This document shows, one piece after another, positions 10,502-19,428 of a DNA stretch of 64,000 nt. The position numbers were made by a program, and so were the translations under genes. The DNA is from JAZKBN01 sp040388605 (GTDB lineage: Bacteria > Bacteroidota > Bacteroidia > Cytophagales > Flexibacteraceae): positions 62,001 through 126,000 of the forward strand of contig JAZKBN010000013.1 of assembly GCA_040388605.1 (NCBI GenBank), written 5' to 3'. A model generated the notes under the pieces. It saw only the letters and a program-made list of their open reading frames with translations, was not told the origin of the DNA and ran no database searches. Numbering within the stretch: position 1 is the stretch's first letter; each line of letters begins with the position of its first letter.

Positions 10502-10553
10502 AGTTTTATTGTTTTTTGTAAAGCAGCGGAAGCGGGTTCAGCCTTTACAGATA

Positions 10554-10594
10554 AAAGCACCTGCCCTGCGTTAATAACGCCAAACAGGTGCTTT
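10554..10594 (-). terminator. terminator after dnaN
   Basis: Perfect 10-bp inverted repeat AAAGCACCTG / CAGGTGCTTT with a 21-nt loop, 66 bp downstream of the dnaN stop. On the minus strand the stem runs into the T-rich CTTTTATCTG. It separates dnaN from sufE. Confidence 0.7.
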
Positions 10595-10659
10595 CAGTTT
10601 TATTGCTTTATTAACCGGGCCTGAAGGTTGCATTATTATGCTGCCCGACCCTGCCTTGC

Positions 10660-11799
10660 TTAGTAAGTGGCGTAGCTGTTCAGCATCACCGGCATTACGA
10701 GCATAAGAATGTTCTCGCTTTCGTCGGTTTTGTTTGGGATAAGCAGGCCCTGCTTGCTTGGGGCAAGCAATTCCATACGTACCATGCTGCTTTCCAGGTT
10801 GTTAAGCATTTCCATAAGCAGGCGGGCGTTGAAGCCTATTTCCATGGTATCTTCGCCGTCGAAATCACATTCAAGGCGTTCGTTGGCCTCATTGCTGAAA
10901 TCAAGGTCTTCGGCCGAAATGGTAAGCTCGGCACGGCTGATTTTCAGGCGCACCTGGTGGGTGGTCTTGCTGGCGTAAATGGCAATACGTTTCAGCGAGT
11001 TCAGGAACTCAACACGCTGAATAACCATTACGTAAGGGTTGTTCATAGGAATGGCGCCCTCGTAATCAGGGTAGCGCTCATCTATGAGGCGACAAATCAT
11101 TTTAACGCTGCCTATGGTGAAGTAAGCGTTGCTGGTGTTCCAGCTGAAAGTTACCGGTGTCTTATCGTTCGGCAGGGCAGATTTCAGCAGGTTAAGCGCC
11201 TTGCGGGGCAGAATAAGCGAGCTTGAAGCGCCTTCAGGACTAACAATATCGGAACGGCGGTAGCGCACCAGGCGGTGTCCGTCGGTGGCTACGAAGTTAG
11301 ATTCTGTTTCGTTGAGCTCAAAAAGAACACCCGTCATGGCCGGACGCAAATCATCGGTACCGGTGCAGAAGATGGTGTAGTTAATGGCACGCTGCAAAAC
11401 CTCGGCAGGAATTTCAACTGAATCGGCCTGCTTTACAGAGGGGATGCGGGGGAAATCTATGGCGTTTTCTCCGGCCAGCTTGTAGCGTCCGTTTTCGGAG
11501 TTCAGCTCAATGGCGAAGGTTTCGGTATCTATGAAGAAAGAAACAGGCTGCGAAGGCAGGTTGTTGAGGGTATCGGTAAGAATGCCGGCGGGAACGGCAA
11601 TGGAGGCATTTTCCTCGGCATCTATAGGCAGCTCCGTAATCATGGAAGTCTGCAGGTCAGAAGCGGTAATAACGAGCTTGCCGTCGCGGATCTCGAAGAG
11701 AAAGTTCTCGAGAATAGGCATCACGGGGTTTTTCGGGATTGCTCCCTTAATCAGGCTCAGCTGGTCGAGCAATACCGCGGAGGAAACGACAAATTTCAT
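10660..11799 (-). CDS. dnaN: DNA polymerase III subunit beta (sliding clamp)
   Basis: The 379-residue product has the three-domain clamp architecture. The N-terminus MKFVVSSAVLLDQL, KNPVMPILENFLFEI in domain 1, the central GVLFELNETESNFVATDGHRL motif and the C-terminal LVMPVMLNSYATY are all characteristic. It forms the dimeric ring that tethers polymerases to DNA. In many bacteria dnaN follows dnaA, but no dnaA is present in this window. It is followed by a strong hairpin terminator, so it appears to be monocistronic. Confidence 0.97.
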   Translation of the reverse strand: MKFVVSSAVLLDQLSLIKGAIPKNPVMPILENFLFEIRDGKLVITASDLQTSMITELPIDAEENASIAVPAGILTDTLNNLPSQPVSFFIDTETFAIELNSENGRYKLAGENAIDFPRIPSVKQADSVEIPAEVLQRAINYTIFCTGTDDLRPAMTGVLFELNETESNFVATDGHRLVRYRRSDIVSPEGASSSLILPRKALNLLKSALPNDKTPVTFSWNTSNAYFTIGSVKMICRLIDERYPDYEGAIPMNNPYVMVIQRVEFLNSLKRIAIYASKTTHQVRLKISRAELTISAEDLDFSNEANERLECDFDGEDTMEIGFNARLLMEMLNNLESSMVRMELLAPSKQGLLIPNKTDESENILMLVMPVMLNSYATY

Positions 11800-11948
11800 G
11801 GTTTGCGAAAAGGTGTTAAGGATGCAATTTTACGAAAAAAACGGGAGAGGGGAAAGGGAAGGGAAAGAAAATGGGGGTACAAGTTGTAGCCGATGGCGAA
11901 ATCGGCCCATAAATTTCCAAAGGAATCCCGAATCTGAAAGTGAATGCC

Positions 11949-11956
11949 TACTTTTG
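11949..11956 (+). promoter_or_regulatory. possible -7 promoter element for the ATPase-nuclease cassette
   Basis: TACTTTTG fits the Bacteroidota -7 consensus TAnnTTTG and lies 82 bp before the ATG at 12038. No TTG is seen at the usual distance upstream, so the call is weak. Confidence 0.35.
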
Positions 11957-12037
11957 AGTGCCTGACCTTACGGGACGGAACAGCGGACATTCCTTTCAGG
12001 TTATATAATTGTCTGCGTATTAAGATTGTTTAACGCT

Positions 12038-13309
12038 ATGCCAAAACTAAGGATTAAAAATTTCGGCCCTATTAAAGACGGTTTCACAGGCAGTGAAGAC
12101 GGCTTTATGGATATAAAAAAGTTTACTGTGCTTATTGGCGAGCAGGGAAGCGGGAAGAGCACAATGGCGAAGCTGTTTTCTACTATGAGCTGGATTGAGA
12201 AGGCGTTGTACAGAGGGGATATGACGGAAGAGGAAATATTATCAGAAGGAAAATTTGCAAATGAGTGCGCATTTCATAGGATTCATAATTATTTCAATGT
12301 TGATTCTGAAATAGAATATTACGGCGAAGCATATATATTGAAATATCTATTAGGTAAAATATCTGTATTAAGAATTGAAAGACATTCCTATGGTGTTCCC
12401 AAAATAATGTATGTACCTGCTGAGAGGAATTTCCTTAGTTCTATAGATAATCCTGAAATTATAAGGACTATGCCGTTAAATATATTTACTTTTTGGGTGG
12501 AAATGGAACGCGCAATGCAAGAAATGAAGGAAGTGTTGCCATTGCCAATTGGGAATGTGAGCTTTGATTATAATAAGCATACAAGAACTCCGATGATAAT
12601 TCTTGAAAATGGTAATAAACTTAATTTAACTGAAGCTGCAAGTGGATTTCACTCGTTAATACCTTGTTATTTAGTATGCAGAGATTTAGCATTAAATTTA
12701 GAAAACGTTGATTATTCAAAGAGTAGAGTAAGTAGCCTGGTATTAGGCAGAATGAATTCTGCAATGAAAAGCGTACTTGAGCGACTATATAAGAATGCCA
12801 AATATGGCGATGGAGAAATAATACATCATAAAACGAATGCATTGGAAGATTTTGAATCAGAAGTTGATTATTTTTATTACTCTATCAGAAACAGACGCTT
12901 TTTGAACGTAATTGAAGAAATTGAGCAGAACCTGTTTCCAACCGCTCAAAGAACATTGCTGTATAAAATGATTGAATATGCAAATGTGGACGTAAGTAAT
13001 TCATTACTTATAACTACACATAGTCCATATATAATAAACGATTTGGCAATAGCAATTAAGGCATATAATGTAAGATATAAGTTGTTTACAAACACAAACC
13101 GTGATTTATTATCTGAGTTTAATGAGTTATTTCCTGAGGTGTCAATTGTAAACCCTGCCCAAACAACAATATATGAGCTAAAGGATGGCGGAATAATCCT
13201 GTTACCAAACTATAATGGTATCCCATCAGATGAAAACTATCTCAATGCTGAGCTTGAGAAAACAAATGAAATGTTTGACAAGCTGTTAGAAATTGAAAGG
13301 AAAATATGA
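12038..13309 (+). CDS. AAA family ATPase (SMC/OLD-like), candidate defence component
   Basis: A 423-residue AAA_21/AAA_15-type ATPase. The start is ATG 12038, giving MPKLRIKNFGPI; the frame opens upstream only with a TTG. Walker A is GEQGSGKS at residues 34-41, an ABC-like signature EAASGFHSL lies near residue 200, Walker B-like NVIEEIEQNLFP near residue 290 and an H-loop ITTHSPYI near residue 325. No TOPRIM domain is visible, unlike OLD nucleases. The downstream nuclease-like gene overlaps it by 4 bp (ATGA), so the two are translationally coupled. Base composition is clearly more AT-rich than dnaN and the following metabolic gene, suggesting horizontal gain. Paired ATPase/nuclease genes of this kind are common in phage defence; that role is inferred. 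Confidence 0.75.
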   Translation: MPKLRIKNFGPIKDGFTGSEDGFMDIKKFTVLIGEQGSGKSTMAKLFSTMSWIEKALYRGDMTEEEILSEGKFANECAFHRIHNYFNVDSEIEYYGEAYILKYLLGKISVLRIERHSYGVPKIMYVPAERNFLSSIDNPEIIRTMPLNIFTFWVEMERAMQEMKEVLPLPIGNVSFDYNKHTRTPMIILENGNKLNLTEAASGFHSLIPCYLVCRDLALNLENVDYSKSRVSSLVLGRMNSAMKSVLERLYKNAKYGDGEIIHHKTNALEDFESEVDYFYYSIRNRRFLNVIEEIEQNLFPTAQRTLLYKMIEYANVDVSNSLLITTHSPYIINDLAIAIKAYNVRYKLFTNTNRDLLSEFNELFPEVSIVNPAQTTIYELKDGGIILLPNYNGIPSDENYLNAELEKTNEMFDKLLEIERKI

Positions 13310-13830
13310 CCACCATCAATTTCATTTCAAGCTGCCCAGACATCGAAATTCTAAATGACGTATTGTTCGGAATTATAGATCCCGGCGGAAGAGCCCCTGC
13401 CAAAATATCTCGTTTGGCTTCAGAAATCTGGGTAGCTACCATCGTAAATTCCTTGGGAGTTGAAATTATATTCGCTCCCATTGATAATTGTGCTTACTTT
13501 AATAATTATAGGAAAGCGGCTGACCGCGTAAATAAATTAGGCACCCAGCCGGAAAAGGAAAAGCAATGTGATTGTATACTGGCATACACCGGCAGCATTA
13601 TTTTTATTGAGCTAAAATCGTCCCAATTGAACGGCGCTATTGAGCAGCTTTTACAAACAGTAAAGTATTTTGCAACTAATAGTCAACTGGCTGATATTCC
13701 TAATAAAACAGCTTATGCAATAAGGCCAACTCGAGAATATATCGCTAAAGGCGCGACAAGTGGGTACAAGGAAAAGTTAAATACTTATGGTGTTCTGCTT
13801 AAAGAAAAAGCCCCAATTGTAATAAGCTGA
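13306..13830 (+). CDS. PD-(D/E)XK nuclease-like protein, partner of the upstream ATPase
   Basis: A 174-residue protein of no family I recognise by name. The order of motifs fits a PD-(D/E)XK fold: an N-terminal helix with Glu40, then Asp89 in QCDCILAYTG, and Glu102-x-Lys104 in IFIELKSSQ, followed by a helix with Gln114 and Gln117 (IEQLLQTVKYF). There is no signal peptide or membrane segment. Its ATG overlaps the stop of the ATPase gene (ATGA). The inference is that it is the effector nuclease of an ATPase-gated two-gene system. A non-nuclease role cannot be excluded, because the assignment rests on motif spacing alone. Confidence 0.6.
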   Translation: MTTINFISSCPDIEILNDVLFGIIDPGGRAPAKISRLASEIWVATIVNSLGVEIIFAPIDNCAYFNNYRKAADRVNKLGTQPEKEKQCDCILAYTGSIIFIELKSSQLNGAIEQLLQTVKYFATNSQLADIPNKTAYAIRPTREYIAKGATSGYKEKLNTYGVLLKEKAPIVIS

Positions 13831-13875
13831 GCTTGTAACATAATGGGCCTGTGTTTAATTGCAGGCAAATTATCA

Positions 13876-15117
13876 TTACTCAGCCTTGATTTCATTCACA
13901 ACAGTGTTAACCATATTAATGTATGGAACTATTTGATCTTTCCATAGCGCATTAATATAATTTTTCCTAAACTCAAAATTACTGAGCTTCAATGTGTTTT
14001 CACCACGAAATTTTTCAAAATTAATATTTGGGTAACAGTCCATTAAGCCCAACCACCATTCATTACTTTCGTGACGCTCGCTTATGGCAATAATCCGTTT
14101 TAATATTTCAGCATATTGGGGTTCCAAATGAATTTCTCTTTTTCCGTTTCTAACCAAGGCTGCGCCGAAACGAACATTATTATGTCCACCGCGATCAATA
14201 CGAATACATACATCACAGTCTGCATATTGATTTATTGGGAAAATAATTCCGTACCACAATGATCGTTTTTGAAAACCATAAATAGCGCTGTTAAGCTCTG
14301 TATCACTGTATTTGTGACCTTTTTTATTGATTACATATGAATTATCCGAAATGATTTTGTCCAAATCTTCCCAAAAATCCCATTCCGTATGCCAACGGAA
14401 ATGTTTCCAATTACTTACAATTTTGTTGGCTGTAAGCATGTTATCGTCTTGTGCCAGCAGGTTATATATTTTTGTTTGTTCTTCTATATCCATTTTAATT
14501 CCAGTGATTTTATTTACAAGAGATTGATACTGTATTAGCACTTCCATTATATCCGGCATTTCTAAAGTTTGATTAATACACTTTTGAAGCCATTGAGAAA
14601 TATGCACCTTATAGGAAATATTCATGCAAACCAGTTCACCAATACTTTGCACTGAAGGTGGTCTGCCTTCTATGGTTAAAAAGAATATTTTTATATTCTT
14701 ATAGTTTTGAATAGTTAAGTTCTTATGATAATTCTGTAATTGATTACCTGTATCTTCAGCAAGTAACTTATTCTCGATTACTATGCCATGCTTAAGATTT
14801 GCGCTTTTAATGAAGATGTCTATTTTATAATGCTCCCTATGCACACTTACATTGTTTACATCTATATCAGTTATTCCAAGCGTTTGAAGCATTAGCTCCA
14901 GGAAAACACTGCCGCAACCATGGCTTCCCTTAGGGTTCAGCAGCTCGAAAATGAACCTTGAATGCAGGTTCACCTCTTCATGCTCACCCCGCAGTATGGT
15001 GAAAATGTTGAAAGATTTAGCATTGCGGGTCTTCCTGTATTGGAAATCAATATGGCCGACCTGGTCAAGTAATGATTGAATTTTGGTGTGTTCTTCGTTC
15101 AGGATTTGCATAAGCAT
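13876..15117 (-). CDS. PD-(D/E)XK nuclease superfamily protein (PDDEXK_4-like)
   Basis: About 413 residues if ATG 15117 is used; ATG 15111 is nearly as good, and a longer frame to 15186 adds an atypical N-terminus. Nuclease-like motifs are HSRFIFELLNP, Asp100 in HYKIDIFIK and Glu115-x-Lys117 in GIVIENKLLAED, followed by Gln126 (GNQLQNY), the PD-(D/E)XK pattern seen in PF14281-type proteins. The C-terminal half is helical and unassigned. It is convergent with the ATPase/nuclease pair (46-bp gap) and shares its AT-rich composition, so the three genes look like one acquired segment. Proteins of this family are often annotated as stand-alone defence or DNA-repair nucleases; the function here is unproven. 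Confidence 0.7.
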   Translation of the reverse strand: MLMQILNEEHTKIQSLLDQVGHIDFQYRKTRNAKSFNIFTILRGEHEEVNLHSRFIFELLNPKGSHGCGSVFLELMLQTLGITDIDVNNVSVHREHYKIDIFIKSANLKHGIVIENKLLAEDTGNQLQNYHKNLTIQNYKNIKIFFLTIEGRPPSVQSIGELVCMNISYKVHISQWLQKCINQTLEMPDIMEVLIQYQSLVNKITGIKMDIEEQTKIYNLLAQDDNMLTANKIVSNWKHFRWHTEWDFWEDLDKIISDNSYVINKKGHKYSDTELNSAIYGFQKRSLWYGIIFPINQYADCDVCIRIDRGGHNNVRFGAALVRNGKREIHLEPQYAEILKRIIAISERHESNEWWLGLMDCYPNINFEKFRGENTLKLSNFEFRKNYINALWKDQIVPYINMVNTVVNEIKAE

Positions 15118-15200
15118 AAATCTTTCCCCCCGCAAACATACCATTCCCCTCCGCCATTCCAACACAGCAGCTAAACAATTTTCCACAAAACATAAAATAT

Positions 15201-16424
15201 TTAAACCTCTACCCCCACCCCCGCATAATCGCTGAGATACTCAAACCCATGCGTCAGATGCCCGTTGGTAGCTATGGTGGCACGTGCGAGCGCACCGTCG
15301 AGATCCCCGAAAAACAGGCGGGGCATTACCTGTGCAGATAGCTGGTTCCCGAAATCCTGCCCGGCATCGCGGGGGAGCTCACAGGGCAAATTATCTACCG
15401 CCATTACCGAAACATGCCTTTCTGACGAGAATGCAGGGTATAATTGCCCGTCTTCGGGGTTAAAATCGTAAAAAGGATCAGGTATGGTACTGGCGCGCAG
15501 GGTGCTGGGGATGCTGCCCTGAATGTCGCAGGTAATGTCTGCTATCACGGTAATTTTAAAGGCCTGGTCGAGCATATCTTCCACGCTGAACAGGGCGGGC
15601 GATGCCGGGTGCCAGAATGCCGATGCCATGAGTATGTCGGTGGCATGCGCAAAGGGGAGAAAAATATTTTCAGCTTCTGATGGGTGCGCATGAAAATATG
15701 CGGTATCCCAGGCACGGCCGTTTTTCAGGCGGTAATAGTCTTTTGATGCCAGCATGGCGAACACGGGCTCGTTGTAATTCTCTGTCAGGTACTCTGCCGG
15801 GCTCACCTCACGGATGTTCATATTCCGCAAAACCTCTTTTACACCCTTGCCTACGCGACCTGTGCCGGTAACCGCAATTTTTATATTCGGGAGCTTAACG
15901 GAATGCAGCTCCTTTTCAAGCTTGCTGTAATGCCTGAGCTCCACCGCCGGACGAATATTGAACAACCCTGTCCGGAGCCCGTAGGCCCTTATACCGTTAT
16001 AGGCGCCCGCTATACCTGCATAATGCCCGAAGGCCACAGTGCGGTTTCCTCTGTCGTCGGTGAGGCATTCGTAATCAATTAAGGTAACATTCTTATCGAG
16101 CACGGCACGGAGCAGGGCCTTGTTATGCGGCTGCTTCTTAATGGTGTGCGAAAAAAAGAAATAGGTTTTATTGGGTATCAGCTTTGCAGGCGGCACTTCC
16201 TTTATGCCGAAAAGTATGTCGCAATCGCTGAGGTCATCAACCAGGGTGAAGCCGGCTTCTTCGTATTCGCTGTCGGCTACGCAACGGTATGGGCTGCGCT
16301 CCACCACGAAGGTTACATCAGGATGCGTTGGTAAAAGGTTGTTGAGCTGCTCGGGCAAAAAAGCCACGCGAAAATCAGGCGGAACCTTGTATTCGCGCAG
16401 TAAACCTATTTTGAGGGTCTTCAT
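15201..16424 (-). CDS. saccharopine dehydrogenase (LYS1-like) / alanine dehydrogenase-fold protein
   Basis: The 407-residue product starts at ATG 16424 (MKTLKIGLLREYK); the frame extends upstream but without family-like sequence. The N-terminal lobe has the substrate-binding features GLLREYKVPPDFRVAFLP and FGIKEVPP. The Rossmann lobe has KIAVTGTGRVGKGVKEVL (GxGxxG). ADITCDIQGSIP is typical of the NAD-dependent, lysine-forming saccharopine dehydrogenase group. The likely reaction is oxidative cleavage of saccharopine to lysine and 2-oxoglutarate or the reverse; opine-type or other imino-acid substrates remain possible. It has no operon partner in this window. Confidence 0.8.
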   Translation of the reverse strand: MKTLKIGLLREYKVPPDFRVAFLPEQLNNLLPTHPDVTFVVERSPYRCVADSEYEEAGFTLVDDLSDCDILFGIKEVPPAKLIPNKTYFFFSHTIKKQPHNKALLRAVLDKNVTLIDYECLTDDRGNRTVAFGHYAGIAGAYNGIRAYGLRTGLFNIRPAVELRHYSKLEKELHSVKLPNIKIAVTGTGRVGKGVKEVLRNMNIREVSPAEYLTENYNEPVFAMLASKDYYRLKNGRAWDTAYFHAHPSEAENIFLPFAHATDILMASAFWHPASPALFSVEDMLDQAFKITVIADITCDIQGSIPSTLRASTIPDPFYDFNPEDGQLYPAFSSERHVSVMAVDNLPCELPRDAGQDFGNQLSAQVMPRLFFGDLDGALARATIATNGHLTHGFEYLSDYAGVGVEV

Positions 16425-16498
16425 CTTATATTCAGGGAGAAAAGGCCGCTCCTGTGAAAGAGGGTGTATTATGGCCGGCCTTTGGTTCTGCAAATTTA

Positions 16499-16557
16499 CA
16501 AAAAATCAGCGGGCCGAACGCCATAGGATTGCTGTATTCCCGGCATTCGGCCCGCTG
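16499..16557 (-). terminator. strong rho-independent terminator
   Basis: 16-bp inverted repeat (16508-16523 and 16542-16557, one mismatch, GC-rich) with an 18-nt loop. On the minus strand it is followed by ATTTTTTGT. It terminates the gene at 16632-17300 and insulates the gene starting at 16424. Confidence 0.85.
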
Positions 16558-16631
16558 AAAGGGGTTATTATATTGTTAAGCGCCGCGCATGTATGAATTT
16601 AAGCAGCGGAAAATGAAAGCCTGTGAACCGC

Positions 16632-17300
16632 TTATTTTTCGTCCTTACGATCGCGCTCCTTTTCCCATTCCTTCTTCTTCAAATCGCCGCGCTGAACGCT
16701 TTTAATAAAGCGGGCCCATGCAAAGGGGTTCAGGAGCTGAATGGTGGGGGGCTGGTACCTGTTTTCGGTTTTGTAAACCTGCTGGTTCATGAAAAAAGAA
16801 TGGTTCATGCTGCCGTCCATGGGCATATCGGCGCCCATGCGGGCCAGCTTTTGCTCATCCAGGTTTTGGCGCATGTGGTTGCGTTCTTCTTCGGGCAGCT
16901 TAAGGGCAAGAAATGCCTCCTTAAACAGCTCCTCGGTAGCAAAGGGGAAAATCTCGACGGTCGGCAGAATGGTGGTATCTTCCTTCAGGTAAATAATTAC
17001 CGATATGCTTTGCCTGCCATCGTCAGGCACCAGGTAGAACTGCTTTTTATAACCGAGGGCGCCAATTACGGCACTGTCGCCGGCCAGGGTGGCCAGGCTG
17101 AAATAGCCATAGTTATTGGTGGTAATACCGCGTGCGGCTTTCGGTATAATAATTTGCACACCGGGAACGCCAAGGGCCTGTTCGCCGCTTACCACGAGGC
17201 CGGTAAGCTGCACCACCCTGCGCTTGCCTTGGGCAAATGCTGTTCCGGCAGATAAGCACAGCAGGCATACTGCCACAAGCGAAAGCGCAGACAAACGCAT
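16632..17300 (-). CDS. exported protein with carboxypeptidase-like regulatory domain
   Basis: The start is set at ATG 17300 because it gives a clean signal peptide (MRLSALSLVAVCLLCLSAG, cleavage after AFA); the frame stays open to 17471 without family-like sequence. The mature part of the 222-residue product starts with a carboxypeptidase-regulatory-like beta-sandwich (QLTGLVVSGEQALGVPGVQI, GYFSLATLAGDSAVIGALGY). It ends with a basic/acidic tail (KKKEWEKERDRKDEK). In Bacteroidota such proteins are periplasmic or outer-membrane-attached, often without known role. It has its own terminator. Confidence 0.75.
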   Translation of the reverse strand: MRLSALSLVAVCLLCLSAGTAFAQGKRRVVQLTGLVVSGEQALGVPGVQIIIPKAARGITTNNYGYFSLATLAGDSAVIGALGYKKQFYLVPDDGRQSISVIIYLKEDTTILPTVEIFPFATEELFKEAFLALKLPEEERNHMRQNLDEQKLARMGADMPMDGSMNHSFFMNQQVYKTENRYQPPTIQLLNPFAWARFIKSVQRGDLKKKEWEKERDRKDEK

Positions 17301-17745
17301 TGTGAACTTTTTAAGGGTATATGTTTGGTCTGAAAAATTAGAATTCATTTTGTAGTTGGCCGGTAAGCGAATAAATGCAGGCCCTGCCATTTTTGTATTT
17401 TCGCCGGAATTTACAAAAATAGGCAGGATTATAATGCGGACAGTTAACAGCAGGTTAAAAGCGATGCTCAATACCCGCCTTTTTGCCCCTGTTAAAAACC
17501 CTGATATGACAGCTTCCCTTTAATGCAGGGTATATGGCAGCGAACATGTGTGGCGCAAAAACCCGGCCGCGAAGCTGAAAAATGAAAACGAAACCGGGCC
17601 TGTTAAATTGTGATCCTCCGTTCAGCAGCTTATTTTAGCAGGTTTAACAAAACATTAACAGATTTCATCGCTTAAACGGGTTTTAGGTATTGATTATCAG
17701 TAAAAAGTGTAGGTTATTTGCATTGTATTATTCTTCATCTGAAAT
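17301..17745. other. divergent intergenic region, 445 bp
   Basis: It separates two divergent genes. CAAAAATA at 17414-17421 is a reverse-strand TAnnTTTG match, about 115 bp upstream of the exported-protein start, with no clear -33 partner. Nothing else is recognised. Confidence 0.35.
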
Positions 17746-17970
17746 ATGAAAGCCAATTTAAATATACGCAAGCAATTTTCGGCCCTGCTGCCGGCTATTG
17801 GCCTGATGCTCATGGTATTTATTTTCGGCCTTGCGCTGCTGCCGGGCAAAGCACTGAGCCCCGTTGCAGCCAAAGACCAGCAAGCCATAGAGCCCGCCAT
17901 TTTGGGCGCCCCCATGCTTGTTTTCAGCAGCCTTGATGCGCTGAGCAAGCTTTACGGCGCAAATAAATAA
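17746..17970 (+). CDS. small single-pass membrane or exported protein
   Basis: A 74-residue ORF with a basic N-terminus (MKANLNIRKQ), one strongly hydrophobic segment (about 13-33, LLPAIGLMLMVFIFGLALLP) and a polar C-terminus. A rho-independent terminator begins 60 bp after the stop, and the upstream region is a long divergent spacer; both support a real transcription unit. No family recognised; it could be a cleaved signal peptide with a short mature peptide or an inner-membrane anchor. Confidence 0.55.
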   Translation: MKANLNIRKQFSALLPAIGLMLMVFIFGLALLPGKALSPVAAKDQQAIEPAILGAPMLVFSSLDALSKLYGANK

Positions 17971-18029
17971 GATTGAAGTTTACCGGCCCGAAGTATTGGG
18001 GCAGGTATTGTTAATGTAAAAACCAGGAG

Positions 18030-18070
18030 AAAACCCCAACCGATTTATTTTGGTCGGGGTTTTGTTTTTT
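18030..18070 (+). terminator. rho-independent terminator
   Basis: Stem AAAACCCCAACC / GGTCGGGGTTTT (one mismatch) with a 10-nt loop, followed by TTTGTTTTTT. It ends the small-protein transcript. Confidence 0.85.
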
Positions 18071-18104
18071 AGCCTTTTTAAACTTTTCAATCAGCCTGCC
18101 TATA

Positions 18105-18998
18105 TTAATACAGCATCAGTATTACCAGGAAATAAGGGATTGAGAGTATTGCCCATACCAAACTATAAGCCACTGTGAATAAGGTAATTTTAAGTACCGT
18201 TTTAGCAACCGGCTGTACATAAAAACGGCGCATGCCTAAGTAGAAATAAACAAAGAATACAGACATTTCAAAAGTGAATAAAATGTACTTAAGTTCAGGC
18301 ATGTTCAGCAGCATATACAAAATATCGCCGGGTACCGATATGAACAGGAAAAATGCCTGCATGTGTAATGCAAACACCAGGTGCTCTATATACTTCAAAC
18401 CCGAATGCCGATACAACAGCTTAAGAATAAGCGCAAACAAAAAAACCATGACCAACAAAAATGCCGGCATATTCCGCACGGTTTGTTGGTTAATCCCGGC
18501 CAAATCGGTTTTATAGTGCATATACCTGCTCACTATGTAACTGCCGAGGCCGGAATTAGGGCTCATATTAAAGTCTTGGCTTACAAACTTTTGACCTTTT
18601 TCTTTGGCATGCTCCTGAGCGATTCTTACTGAATCGAACTGGGCAGTGGTTACCGGTTTAAATGCTGCATGTTCACCGGTATATGCTTCCCGAAAATTGA
18701 TGAATACAAAGCATATAAAAGACATAAACAGGTACAGGCGAACCGGCGGAATATAGGGTCTGCGCCTGCCATGCAAAAACTCCAGAGAAAGCATACCGGG
18801 GCTGAACAGAAAGGGCTTAATGCTGTTCCTGAAACGGCTGTCGAGACCTATGGAATCTTCGGCGAGCTCGTTGGTGAAGGTTCTTAAAGAAAGATCGCGG
18901 CTGTCGTTTTCCTGTCCGCAGCGGGGGCAATACAGGAAATCGGGGTCCAGGGTGGCGCCGCAGTTGCCGCATGTATTGCCTTTTTTAAATATGCGCAT
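18105..18998 (-). CDS. DUF3667 family membrane protein with N-terminal zinc ribbon
   Basis: A 297-residue protein. The N-terminus carries a zinc ribbon, CGNCG (Cys10, Cys13) and CPRCG (about 29-32). The motif around GLDSRFRNSIKPFLFSPG and the phrase GRRRPYIPPVRLYLFMSF are typical of DUF3667 (PF12412). About four to five transmembrane helices follow (FMSFICFVFI, MPAFLLVMVFLFALIL, HMQAFFLFISVPGDILY, YILFTFEMSVFFVYFYL and the C-terminal helix). The molecular role of this Bacteroidota family is not known to me. It is convergent with the small membrane-protein gene. Confidence 0.85.
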   Translation of the reverse strand: MRIFKKGNTCGNCGATLDPDFLYCPRCGQENDSRDLSLRTFTNELAEDSIGLDSRFRNSIKPFLFSPGMLSLEFLHGRRRPYIPPVRLYLFMSFICFVFINFREAYTGEHAAFKPVTTAQFDSVRIAQEHAKEKGQKFVSQDFNMSPNSGLGSYIVSRYMHYKTDLAGINQQTVRNMPAFLLVMVFLFALILKLLYRHSGLKYIEHLVFALHMQAFFLFISVPGDILYMLLNMPELKYILFTFEMSVFFVYFYLGMRRFYVQPVAKTVLKITLFTVAYSLVWAILSIPYFLVILMLY

Positions 18999-19219
18999 GG
19001 GTAAAGGTATTAAAAAGCGGTAAATGATTATAAGGCAGCTTTATGCAAGTGCAATCGTTCTTTTCAGTTTAACCGATTTTGATTTTTATCTGCCCATTAA
19101 AAAAGCAGGGGCAAAAGGTGTTTCCCATATAAAACTTTTTTCCCCTACGGCATTTTTCCCGTTCTTTGGGCCGCCGGAACAACGGCGCTTTAACACAACC
19201 TCCCCAAAACCTGACACCT

Positions 19220-19414
19220 GTGAAAAGTCAATTTGTAAGTTTCCGCTACCTCGACGATGATAACAACGAACAGGATGCTGTGCTCAACATTGCACAAATA
19301 GTTACCATTTTGCCTTACGAAGACGGCGGCACCCTGATTACCATGATCAACGACGAAGAGTTCCTGGTAACCACTGAGTACCCTGAAATGGCTAAAATTG
19401 CCGCTAACTGGTAA
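19220..19414 (+). CDS. small conserved-looking protein, FlbD-like fold resemblance
   Basis: The likely start is GTG 19220, giving a 64-residue acidic protein (KSQFVSFRYLDDDNNEQDAV). An upstream ATG at 19166 would add 18 residues of poor quality. The core (AVLNIAQIVTILPY..GGTLITMINDEEFLVT) has the strand pattern and length of small FlbD-like proteins, but this is only a visual resemblance and the organism shows no flagellar genes here. A perfect terminator follows 14 bp after the stop, supporting a genuine short gene. No operon partner. Confidence 0.5.
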   Translation: MKSQFVSFRYLDDDNNEQDAVLNIAQIVTILPYEDGGTLITMINDEEFLVTTEYPEMAKIAANW

Positions 19415-19428
19415 TTCAAACCTATAAT

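Noticed and set aside
12038..13309. OLD-family or PARIS-type ATPase assignment
   Set aside because: No TOPRIM domain in this protein and no DUF4435/TOPRIM partner; the partner has a PD-(D/E)XK pattern.
13876..15186. Longer start for the convergent nuclease at 15186
   Set aside because: The extra 23 residues (ENCLAAVLEWRRG...) do not look like family sequence, and ATG 15117 and 15111 follow with a better N-terminus.
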